NCBI GenBank assembly: GCA_964579825.1 | Contig: CAZOHT010000001.1 | Span: forward strand, 1 to 64,000 | Direction: 5' to 3' | Origin: SPCO01 sp964579825 | GTDB lineage: Bacteria > Chloroflexota > Limnocylindria > Limnocylindrales > CSP1-4 | DNA: 64,000 bases | Notes under the pieces: model-generated | Seen by the model: the letters and a program-made list of their open reading frames with translations, nothing else | The model's database searches: none | Told to the model about the DNA's origin: nothing | In this document: positions 34,731 to 41,938 of the stretch, piece by piece | How the letters are laid out: each line of letters starts with the position of its first letter | Position numbering within the stretch: the first letter of the stretch is position 1 | Position numbers and translations under genes: made by a program

Positions 34731-35299
34731 CCGCCCGGTTCCGGCGCGTAGGCCTCTGGCTTCAGGACCCCGACGTACCGCAGGTTCCGATACAGCTCCC
34801 CGAAGTCGAGGCCGTAGCCGACCACGAAGCTGTCGGGGATGACGAACCCCGTGTAGTCGACGGGGATCTCGACCAGGCGCCGCGCGGGCTTGTCCAGCAG
34901 GGTGCAGATCCGGAGCGAGGCCGGGTTCTTGCCGCGCAGGTAGCGGATCAGGTAGTTGAGCGTCAGCCCGGTGTCGATGATGTCCTCGACGATCAGGACG
35001 TCCTCGTCGACGATGCTGGCCGACAGGTCCTTGAGGATCCGCACGAGGCCCGACGACTCGGTGGATGCTCCGCCATAGGAGCTGACCTCCATCAGGTCGA
35101 TGCGGACGGGGATGTCGATGGCGCGCATGAGGTCGGCCATGAACGGCAGCGACCCCTTCAACACCGACACGAGGGTGAGATTCCGACCGGCGTAGTCGGC
35201 ACTGATCCGGGCGCCGAGTTCGACGACCTTGGCCCGGATCTCCTCCTCGGTCAGGAGGACCTCCCCGATGTCGGCGTGCAGGTCCCGGGACGCCGTCAT
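34727..35299 (-). CDS. hpt: Hypoxanthine phosphoribosyltransferase
   Basis: A 190-residue type I phosphoribosyltransferase that salvages hypoxanthine/guanine with PRPP. The PRPP-binding loop VLIVEDIIDTGLTLNYL is intact, as are LVSVLKGSLPFMADLMR near the start and FVVGYGLDFGELYRNLRYVGVL near the end. Length is normal. ATG 35299 overlaps the upstream gene by ATGA. Third gene of the operon that starts at the zinc-ribbon gene. Confidence 0.95.
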   Translation of the reverse strand: MTASRDLHADIGEVLLTEEEIRAKVVELGARISADYAGRNLTLVSVLKGSLPFMADLMRAIDIPVRIDLMEVSSYGGASTESSGLVRILKDLSASIVDEDVLIVEDIIDTGLTLNYLIRYLRGKNPASLRICTLLDKPARRLVEIPVDYTGFVIPDSFVVGYGLDFGELYRNLRYVGVLKPEAYAPEPGG

Positions 35300-35820
35300 C
35301 GGTGGACCACGGATCCTTCCGGGCTCGTGGCGACGGTGGCTCGTCGTCGGCGGCCCGCCGACGGCGCGTCGACGATCGGATCGGCGGCGGTCAGGCGCAG
35401 CGCGGCCGCGGCCTCGTCGGCGGCGATCGCCTCATCGGTGGCGGCCGCGACCTCGTGCGGCGCGGCCACCTGGCCCAGGGTCCCGGAGAAGGCGTCGGCC
35501 AGGGCGAGCCGGCCGTACTTGAGCATCAGCGCGCGGAAGTCACGGGCGTAGAACAGCTTGATCTCCACGTTGGGGTAGAGCTCGCGCAGCCGACGCAGCT
35601 TGCGGTTCTTCTTGCGGACGAGCTTCTGACGGAGCGTCGTCATCTCGAGGTACAGGTCAAGGTCCGGCAGGTAGAAGTCCGGCGAGAAGCTCTCGACGAC
35701 GTCGCCGTCCGTGTTCCACAGGATCGGGAACGTGTCCGGCTCGTACTCCCAGCGAACGGCGTAGAAGTCCAGGATCCGCGCCATCTCCGCCTCGCTCGCA
35801 TGCGCGAAGGCAGGGGTCAC
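35296..35820 (-). CDS. Hypothetical protein with nuclease-fold-like segment
   Basis: A 174-residue protein. Residues 22-65 read WEYEPDTFPILWN, then ESFSPDFYLPDLDLYLEMTTLR: a PD followed by an acidic strand, the layout of PD-(D/E)XK nucleases (D48, E59), but with Thr61 where the catalytic lysine is expected. The tail after ~110 is Ala-rich and probably disordered. It starts at GTG 35820 inside the zinc-ribbon stop and runs into hpt by ATGA. Possibly a nucleic-acid-binding or damage-related protein; function unproven. Confidence 0.6.
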   Translation of the reverse strand: MTPAFAHASEAEMARILDFYAVRWEYEPDTFPILWNTDGDVVESFSPDFYLPDLDLYLEMTTLRQKLVRKKNRKLRRLRELYPNVEIKLFYARDFRALMLKYGRLALADAFSGTLGQVAAPHEVAAATDEAIAADEAAAALRLTAADPIVDAPSAGRRRRATVATSPEGSVVHR

Positions 35821-36161
35821 CGGCCACCCGCCAGGAGCCCGCGCACATCGCCGTCCCAGCCGGCCAGGTGCTCGCGCATCGCGGTCACGTCGGCGGTGCT
35901 GATCGGCGGCAGGGGCATCGCCGGCGCCGTCGTCAGCGGCGCCGGGTCGGCCGCCACGTCCAGGACGGGCGGATCGCCCGGTTCGTCGGCGGCCAGCAGG
36001 AGGCCCAGGGCGGAGCTGCCGCAGCTGGGACAGGCAAGCTCGACGAAGGCCAGATCGTCACGGTGGGCGAGGATGCGGATCCGCCTGGCCGGGACGCCGG
36101 CGCCGCACGCGGTGCACGTGGCACCGTCGGGAAGGGGGCCGAGGCGATCGCCGGGATGCAT
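35817..36161 (-). CDS. Zinc-ribbon protein, unknown function
   Basis: A 114-residue protein with two CxxC pairs, CTAC (about 16-19) and CPSC (about 44-47), forming a treble-clef or zinc-ribbon module in the first 50 residues. The rest is Pro/Ala-rich with a short C-terminal helix (MREHLAGWDGDVRGLLAGG). First gene of the hpt operon. TACACT ends eight bases before ATG 36161, suggesting a leaderless transcript. It is divergent from the CsoR gene, 81 bp away. Confidence 0.65.
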   Translation of the reverse strand: MHPGDRLGPLPDGATCTACGAGVPARRIRILAHRDDLAFVELACPSCGSSALGLLLAADEPGDPPVLDVAADPAPLTTAPAMPLPPISTADVTAMREHLAGWDGDVRGLLAGGR

Positions 36162-36207
36162 CGGACGCAAGTGTAGCCGAATCCGGCTGCGCTCCGCCCG
36201 GCCCGTC

Positions 36208-36236
36208 TTGCGACGGATACCCCCAGGGGGTATGAT
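36208..36236 (+). promoter_or_regulatory. CsoR operator overlapping the csoR promoter
   Basis: ATACCCCCAGGGGGTAT at 36217-36233 is a perfect 17-base palindrome of the G/C-tract type bound by CsoR repressors. It lies between the -35 TTGCGA (36208-36213) and covers part of the -10 TATGAT (36231-36236); spacing between boxes is 17 bp. Binding would block polymerase. The -10 ends only six bases before the csoR start codon. Confidence 0.85.
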
Positions 36237-36242
36237 CGGACC

Positions 36243-36596
36243 ATGAGCGAGACGACGGCTCGGCGAGCGACGGCGCCGGTCGACCCCAGCCACTTCCGAC
36301 ACAGCTACTCGAAGGACAAGGCCCAGCTCGTCCGACGGCTGTCGCGGATGGAAGGCCAGGTCCGCGGCATCGCCCGGATGATCGAGCGCGAGGAGTACTG
36401 CGTCGACATCCTGCAGCAGACCGCGGCGCTTCGGGCGGCCGTCGACGCCCTGTCGATCCTCGTCCTCGAAGACCACGTCCAGGGCTGTGTCCGGACGGCC
36501 GCCGAGCGCGGCGAGGCCGACCAGTACGTCGACGAGGTCATCGATGTCGTCCGCCGAACGCTGGGCCGACCGGTCCGGGGGACCGCGCGCTCCTAG
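36243..36596 (+). CDS. csoR: CsoR-family copper (or sulfide/metal) sensing repressor
   Basis: A 117-residue four-helix-bundle regulator. The Cu(I) ligands are in place: C53 (EEYCVDILQQ), H78 and C82 (LEDHVQGCV), with the same spacing as C36-H61-C65 of mycobacterial CsoR. CstR-type persulfide sensors lack the histidine, so copper is the better guess. A 20-residue N-terminal extension precedes the core. No Shine-Dalgarno sequence; start sits right after the promoter, so the mRNA is likely leaderless. No copper ATPase or chaperone gene is visible in the window. Confidence 0.9.
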   Translation: MSETTARRATAPVDPSHFRHSYSKDKAQLVRRLSRMEGQVRGIARMIEREEYCVDILQQTAALRAAVDALSILVLEDHVQGCVRTAAERGEADQYVDEVIDVVRRTLGRPVRGTARS

Positions 36597-36646
36597 TCAC
36601 CTGGATCCGTCACGGTACTTCCGTCCCTGACCCGCGCGCCCGTCGG

Positions 36647-38095
36647 GTGGTGGCCGGCGCGGTCGTCACCGTGGACGATACGCACCACGTGATCGAATCC
36701 CGCACGAGATCCCCGCTCCACGCCCTCGACGTCCAGGCGCCCCCACCGCTGAAGGAGCGTCGGTCATCGTCGCGTCGCGCCGAGGACCAGCTTGCCTCCC
36801 AGGAGGCGCTGCTCCTGGCGCGCGCCCTCGACATCCTGGCCGGGGACGCCGGCGCCGAGACCCGCCTGGCCGATCTCCTCGACCTGCTCGCGCGGACGGT
36901 CGGGGCGCGCCGCGCCGCCATCGTCGCCGAGGGGACCGAGCGTCGGGTGGTCGTCGGGATCGGCCGGGACGAGGACCCGACGGCCGGGCTCGCGCTGGCC
37001 GCGTGGCTGGACAGCGCCGCGCCGCGCAGTCGGGCGGACCGGGCCGCCGCAGCTCCGGCCCGGATCGCCACCGCCGAAGGCGCGCATCCGCCGCGTGGGA
37101 CCCGTCCGCTCCTGACGCCCGCGTACGCCCAGGTGGCGGTGCCGACTGCCGGCCGGGTGACCCTCGGCTTCGCGTTCGCCGACCCGGCCGACGCCGCCCT
37201 GGCCGACCTGCGCCTGCCGCGCAGCCTGGCGCGCCACGCGGCGGTCGCCCTGGCCCTCGTGACCGACCAGCTGGCCGCCGAGCAGGAACTCGCGATGCTC
37301 CGGGCGAAGGAGGCCGAGCGGACGACGTTCGTCTCGACGGTGGCGCACGAGCTGCGCACGCCGCTGACCGGCCTGGCCGGCTACCTCGATCTCATCCTCG
37401 GCGGTTCCGTCGACGACCCGGAGGTCCAGCGCGAGTTCATGGAACGCGGGCGTGGCATCGTGACGACGATCGCCGAGCTCGTCGGCGACCTGCTGGAGCT
37501 GTCCCGGCTCGAGTCCGGCGCCCTGGCCCTCGACAGTCGGCCGTTCTCACTGGCCGACGCCCTCCGTCACGTGGCCGAGGGCCTGGACCCCATCGCCATG
37601 GACCGCGGGATCGCCCTGGACGTGTCCCTCCCGCCACGCCTCCAGGCCGCGACGGGCGATCGGCGACGGGTGGAGCAGATCGCGACCAATCTGGCGGCCA
37701 ACGCCCTCAAGTTCAGCCCGGCCGGTTCCACCGTCGGCCTAGCCGGCTGGTTCGACGGCTCGGTCGCCCTGGTGGCCATCCGCGACGAAGGCGGCGGCAT
37801 CGACGCCGACGATCGCGCCCGCATCTTCGAGCGGTTCTACCGGATGGCGGGCCACGACCGGATCACCGGTACCGGCCTCGGCCTGCCGATCGCGCGCGAC
37901 CTGGCGCGGTCGATGGGTGGCGATCTCGCCGTCGCGAGCGTCCCTGGATCGGGATCCACCTTCGTGCTGGCGATGCCAGGACCGACGGCGGTCGCGCCCG
38001 AGGTCATCGCGTCCAGCCTGGAGGGGGCCCTTGCGGCTGCGGAGCTCCAGCTCGAGGAACAGGCGGTCCGACGAGCCATCCGCGAGCTCGGCTGA
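36647..38095 (+). CDS. Soluble sensor histidine kinase (GAF-like + HisKA + HATPase)
   Basis: A 482-residue kinase without transmembrane helices. Residues ~65-215 form a GAF-like sensory domain. The HisKA box FVSTVAHELRTPLTGL has phospho-acceptor H234. The ATPase domain shows N (NLAANALKFS), G1 (DEGGGI), F (IFERFYR) and G2 (GTGLGLPIA) boxes. No response regulator is adjacent, so it is an orphan kinase. GTG 36647 is 50 bp after csoR, and co-transcription under copper control is possible but unproven. Confidence 0.85.
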   Translation: MVAGAVVTVDDTHHVIESRTRSPLHALDVQAPPPLKERRSSSRRAEDQLASQEALLLARALDILAGDAGAETRLADLLDLLARTVGARRAAIVAEGTERRVVVGIGRDEDPTAGLALAAWLDSAAPRSRADRAAAAPARIATAEGAHPPRGTRPLLTPAYAQVAVPTAGRVTLGFAFADPADAALADLRLPRSLARHAAVALALVTDQLAAEQELAMLRAKEAERTTFVSTVAHELRTPLTGLAGYLDLILGGSVDDPEVQREFMERGRGIVTTIAELVGDLLELSRLESGALALDSRPFSLADALRHVAEGLDPIAMDRGIALDVSLPPRLQAATGDRRRVEQIATNLAANALKFSPAGSTVGLAGWFDGSVALVAIRDEGGGIDADDRARIFERFYRMAGHDRITGTGLGLPIARDLARSMGGDLAVASVPGSGSTFVLAMPGPTAVAPEVIASSLEGALAAAELQLEEQAVRRAIRELG

Positions 38096-38110
38096 GGACG
38101 GACGGCCGAC

Positions 38111-38151
38111 TTATCCACGAATCCACGTCCTGGTGGCCAGTTCGTGGATAA
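38111..38151. promoter_or_regulatory. Inverted pair of DnaA-box-like sites upstream of rsmG
   Basis: TTATCCACGAA (38111-38121) is repeated inverted as TTCGTGGATAA (38141-38151), perfect over 11 bases with 19 between. Each contains TTATCCACg, one mismatch from the DnaA box TTATCCACA. A partial third (AATCCACG, 38120-38127) lies between. The 205-bp interval 38096-38300 contains no gene. Confidence 0.5.
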
Positions 38152-38300
38152 CCCCGTAGACGCCCGCCCACGACGACGCGTACCGTCCGACATCCGCACT
38201 GGGGTGGGCCGGGTAACGCGCGCCGGAAGGGGTTCGAGGAGACTCGGCCGGGAACCGAACGGCGCACGGAAGACCGATCCCGATCCTTCGGTGCGAGACG

Positions 38301-39137
38301 ATGCCGACGCCGGGAGTGGCGCCACGCGAGGTCGCGCGGCACGCAGACATCAGGAGGCGTGCCCTGGATCCAGCGCGTGAGCCACTCCCGACGCGCGTCG
38401 AGGATCTCCCCGACCTGCCGGCGGCGGCGGTCGATGCCCTCGATGCCGGGCTCGCCACCCTCGATCTCACCCTCGCGCCCGCCGCCCTGTCGGCCATCGA
38501 AGGTCACGCGAGACTGCTGCTGGCCTGGACGAACGCCATCAACCTGACGGCCATCCGGGAACCGGTCGATGTCGCGACCGCGCACATCGTCGACAGCCTG
38601 ACCGCGGTCGCCGTGATGACCGCGCGCGGCATGGACCGGTTCTTGGATCTCGGGTCCGGGGGCGGGTATCCGGGCCTCCCCCTGGCCGCCGCCCTTCCGG
38701 CCGCCCGCGCGCTCCTCGTCGAGCCCGTCAGGAAGAAGGCGCGATTCCTCGAGGCGGTCATCGCGGCGACCGGCCTCGAGGCGACCGTCGAGGCGGCGCC
38801 CGTCCGAGCCGAAGCCCTCGCCTCGGACCCCGAGCACCGTGGTCGCTGGCCGGCCGTCACGGCGCGCGCCGTCGCCGCGTTGCCGGAACTCGTCGAGCTC
38901 GCGTTCCCACTCCTGGCCCCCGGGGGCAGCCTGATCGCCTGGAAGCGCGGGGATCTGGCAGTCGAGGTCGCCTCCGCCCAGCGCGCGGTGGCCGCCCTGG
39001 GTGGCGGGACGATCGAGGGCGTGCCGGTGGACGTCGCCGGGCTGGACGGACACGTCCTGGTGGTCCTCACCCGGACCGGGCACGTCCCGGCCGCCTATCC
39101 CCGCGATCCCGGCGCCAGGCGGCGGCGACCGTGGTGA
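38301..39137 (+). CDS. rsmG: 16S rRNA (guanine527-N7)-methyltransferase RsmG (GidB)
   Basis: A 278-residue SAM-dependent methyltransferase. The family core is LLLAWTNAINLTAIREP, HIVDSLTAV, FLDLGSGGGYPGLPLAAALP (SAM-binding loop) and ARAVAALPELVELAFPLLAPGGSLIAWK. It is somewhat longer than usual because of a ~45-residue N-terminal lead; ATG 38301 has only a weak ribosome site and a later start cannot be excluded. Modifies G527 in the ribosomal decoding centre. Often near the origin with parA/parB, but those genes are absent here. Confidence 0.9.
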   Translation: MPTPGVAPREVARHADIRRRALDPAREPLPTRVEDLPDLPAAAVDALDAGLATLDLTLAPAALSAIEGHARLLLAWTNAINLTAIREPVDVATAHIVDSLTAVAVMTARGMDRFLDLGSGGGYPGLPLAAALPAARALLVEPVRKKARFLEAVIAATGLEATVEAAPVRAEALASDPEHRGRWPAVTARAVAALPELVELAFPLLAPGGSLIAWKRGDLAVEVASAQRAVAALGGGTIEGVPVDVAGLDGHVLVVLTRTGHVPAAYPRDPGARRRRPW

Positions 39138-39163
39138 TCCGGCCGCTGCTACGCTGACCGGCG

Positions 39164-39886
39164 ATGCGGATCGCGGTCGTCTCCGACGTCCACAGCAACC
39201 TCGTGGCGCTCGATGCCGTCCTCGCGGACGCGGGTCCCGTCGATGCCGTCTGGCATCTCGGCGATGTCGTCGGGTACGGGCCGGACCCGAACGGTGTGGT
39301 CGACCGGTTGCGCCAGCTCGGCGCGGTCGGCGTCCGCGGCAATCACGACGCGGCCGCGGTCGGCGGGCTCGAGATCGAGCTCTTCAATCCGGAAGCCCGA
39401 GCGGCCATGGAATGGACGCGAGCGGCCATCTCGGAGACGACGCGGACGTGGCTGCGTGCGTTGCCGATCAGCCGGTCCGAGGGGGAGCTGACGCTGGTCC
39501 ACGGCAGCCCACGCGACCCGACGTGGGAGTACCTGACGTCCGCCGCGGTCGCCCGCGGATCGTTCGAGGTCCTGCCGACGCCCCATGGACTCAACGGGCA
39601 CACCCATCTGCCCGCGGCCTTCGTCCTCATCGACGATCGCGTCGCGGTCGCCCGAACGCGTGACGGGGATCAGCTGTCACTGGCCGGCACTCGCACGCTG
39701 CTCAATCCCGGCAGCGTCGGACAGCCGCGGGACGGCGATCCGCGCGCGAGCTACCTGATCCTCGATCCGGATGGTGCGGTCGCCACGTGGCATCGGGTCG
39801 ACTACGACGTCGGTGCCGTCCAGGGCGCGATGGCGGGAGCCGGACTCCCGAGCCGGCTTGCCGCACGACTGGCGCACGGTGTCTGA
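39164..39886 (+). CDS. Metallophosphoesterase (YfcE/diadenosine tetraphosphatase-like)
   Basis: A 240-residue calcineurin-type phosphoesterase. All metal-site motifs are present: D8-x-H10 (SDVHSN), GD (HLGDVVGYGPDP), GNHD (59-62), HGSP and GHTH (about 145). The family cleaves phosphodiesters or nucleoside polyphosphates; the LGDVVGYGPDP version is common in unassigned phosphodiesterases. TACGCT ends eight bases before ATG 39164 and there is no ribosome site, so a leaderless mRNA is probable. Confidence 0.88.
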   Translation: MRIAVVSDVHSNLVALDAVLADAGPVDAVWHLGDVVGYGPDPNGVVDRLRQLGAVGVRGNHDAAAVGGLEIELFNPEARAAMEWTRAAISETTRTWLRALPISRSEGELTLVHGSPRDPTWEYLTSAAVARGSFEVLPTPHGLNGHTHLPAAFVLIDDRVAVARTRDGDQLSLAGTRTLLNPGSVGQPRDGDPRASYLILDPDGAVATWHRVDYDVGAVQGAMAGAGLPSRLAARLAHGV

Positions 39887-39895
39887 GGGCGCCCG

Positions 39896-41902
39896 GTGAT
39901 CGGCGGTCGCCGACCGCTCCAGGGGCGCAAGCCGGGTGACAAGCGCGTGCGCCTGGAGCGACCGCACGCACCCTACTTCCGCTACACGGCCCCAGGCCAG
40001 CTCACGGCCAAGGAGGCGGCCAGTACGCCGACCTCAGGGACCGGCAAGGCCCTGGCGTCGGTCCGGGGCTTCTTCGTCGGACGTCCACTCGCCAGCGAGG
40101 ACGAACTCGGCGAGCGACTGGCCAAGAAGAAGGCGCTGGCGATCTTCAGTTCGGACGCCATCAGCTCGTCCGCCTACGCCACCGAGGAGATCCTCCGAGT
40201 ACTGATCCTGGGCGGGGTCGTCGCGCTGGCGTACGGCCTGCAGGTGAGCATCGCCATCAGCATCCTGCTGGCGATCGTGGCCTTCAGCTACCGACAGATC
40301 TGCATCGCCTATCCGACCGGCGGCGGGTCCTACGCCGTCTCGCGGCGGAACATCGGCCGGACCGTCTCGCTGGTGGCGGCCTCGGCGCTCCTCATCGACT
40401 ACGTCCTGACCGTCGCGGTCTCCACGTCGTCGGCGGTCGAGCAGATCACGTCGGCCTTCCCGGGCCTGCTCGACTGGCGCGTCGTCATCGGCGTCGGGGC
40501 GATCGGTCTCATCACCGTGGGCAACCTGCGTGGCCTGCGCGAGGCCGGCAACATCTTCGCCATCCCGACATACCTGTTCGTGTTCTCGGCGCTGGTGATG
40601 ATCGCGGTCGGCTCCTTCCGGATCCTCGTCCTGGGCGAGGGCGACGGATACCAGGAGCAGCTCATCGGCCAGGTCGAGGGGACGCTCCAACCGCTGTCGA
40701 TCATCCTCCTGCTCCGGGCCTTCGCCGCCGGCGCGGTTGCCCTGACCGGGACGGAGGCGATCGCCACCGGCGTGCCCGCGTTCAAGCCGCCCGAATCGAA
40801 GAACGCAGCCGCGACACTCGGCTACATGGCCGCCCTGCTGGCCGTCCTGTTCATCGGCATCACGTTCCTGGCGGTGAGCTACGGGATCACCCACGTCGAA
40901 TTCCCAAGCCAGACGGTCATCTCCCAGGTGGCGCGGACGGTCTATGGCGATGGCGTGCTGTTCTTCCTGTTCCAGGCATTCACGGCGCTCCTGCTCTTCC
41001 TCGCCGCGAACACCAGCTTCAACGCCTTCCCACGCCTGCTCGCCATCCTGGCCCAGGACGGCTACATGCCACGCCAGTTCGCCCTCCGCGGCGACCGGCT
41101 CGCCTACTCGTACGGGATCCTGGTGCTCGGCGGCGTCGCCGCCCTGCTGGTGATCGGGTTCGGCGCCGTGACGCACTTGCTGATCCCGCTGTACGCGGTC
41201 GGCGTCTTCATCGATTTCACGATCAGCCAGTCGGGCATGGTTCGCCACTGGTTGCGCGAGCGATCGCCGGGCTGGCGGCGTCGACTCTCGATCAACGCCT
41301 TCGGCGCCGCCCTGACCGGGGCGGTCGCCATCGTCGTGACCGCCGCCAAGTTCACCTCGGGGGCCTGGCTCGTCCTGGTCCTCATCCCGGTCCTGGTCCT
41401 GATCATGTCGTTCATCTTCCGCCAGTACGAGGGCCAGGCCGCGGAGCTGCACGTCCGGGACGAGGGCATCCTGCCCGGACCGCATCGGGAGCAGCGAGTC
41501 GTCGTCCCGGTGAATGGGATCAACCGGGCCGTGATCCAGGCGATCAATTTCGGTCGCGCGTTCGGCACCGACCTTCGCGCGGTCTACGTCACGGATGACA
41601 TGGACAGGGCCGAGGAGCTGCGCGAGCGCTGGATCCGGCAGTTGCCGGACGTTCCCCTGGTCGTGGTCGAGTCGCCGTACCGGGCGGTCATCTCGCCGGT
41701 CGTCGCCTATCTGGACGTGCTCGACCAGGCCTGGCCGCCGGATCGCGAAGCGCCGATCACCATCGTCGTCCTGCCCGAGTACGTGGCCCGCCACTGGTGG
41801 GACCGCTTGCTGTATAACCAGACAGCCAAACGTCTCAAGGCCGCACTCGTCGGGCGCGAGCACACGGTCATCGCCGACGTCCCGTATCGTCGCGGCCACT
41901 GA
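39896..41902 (+). CDS. APC-superfamily transporter, KimA-like potassium importer (copy 1)
   Basis: A 668-residue protein. An N-terminal cytoplasmic region with RLERPHAPYFRYTAPGQ is followed by about 12 helices starting at LAIFSSDAISSSAYATEEIL (helix 1 break region), then a ~150-residue C-terminal Usp-like domain (REQRVVVPVNGINRAVIQAINF). This architecture matches KimA, a proton-coupled potassium importer regulated by c-di-AMP. GTG 39896 follows GAGGG. A close paralog is 36 bp downstream and RCK/TrkA genes follow, which supports a potassium role over amino-acid transport. Confidence 0.82.
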   Translation: MIGGRRPLQGRKPGDKRVRLERPHAPYFRYTAPGQLTAKEAASTPTSGTGKALASVRGFFVGRPLASEDELGERLAKKKALAIFSSDAISSSAYATEEILRVLILGGVVALAYGLQVSIAISILLAIVAFSYRQICIAYPTGGGSYAVSRRNIGRTVSLVAASALLIDYVLTVAVSTSSAVEQITSAFPGLLDWRVVIGVGAIGLITVGNLRGLREAGNIFAIPTYLFVFSALVMIAVGSFRILVLGEGDGYQEQLIGQVEGTLQPLSIILLLRAFAAGAVALTGTEAIATGVPAFKPPESKNAAATLGYMAALLAVLFIGITFLAVSYGITHVEFPSQTVISQVARTVYGDGVLFFLFQAFTALLLFLAANTSFNAFPRLLAILAQDGYMPRQFALRGDRLAYSYGILVLGGVAALLVIGFGAVTHLLIPLYAVGVFIDFTISQSGMVRHWLRERSPGWRRRLSINAFGAALTGAVAIVVTAAKFTSGAWLVLVLIPVLVLIMSFIFRQYEGQAAELHVRDEGILPGPHREQRVVVPVNGINRAVIQAINFGRAFGTDLRAVYVTDDMDRAEELRERWIRQLPDVPLVVVESPYRAVISPVVAYLDVLDQAWPPDREAPITIVVLPEYVARHWWDRLLYNQTAKRLKAALVGREHTVIADVPYRRGH

Positions 41903-41938
41903 CCGGCGGGCGACCGACCAACAGCAGATGGAGTCCTC

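Noticed and set aside
38111..38151. Rho-independent terminator for the histidine-kinase gene
   Set aside because: The stem is AT-rich at its base, the loop is 19 bases and no T-run follows; DnaA-box similarity explains the palindrome better.
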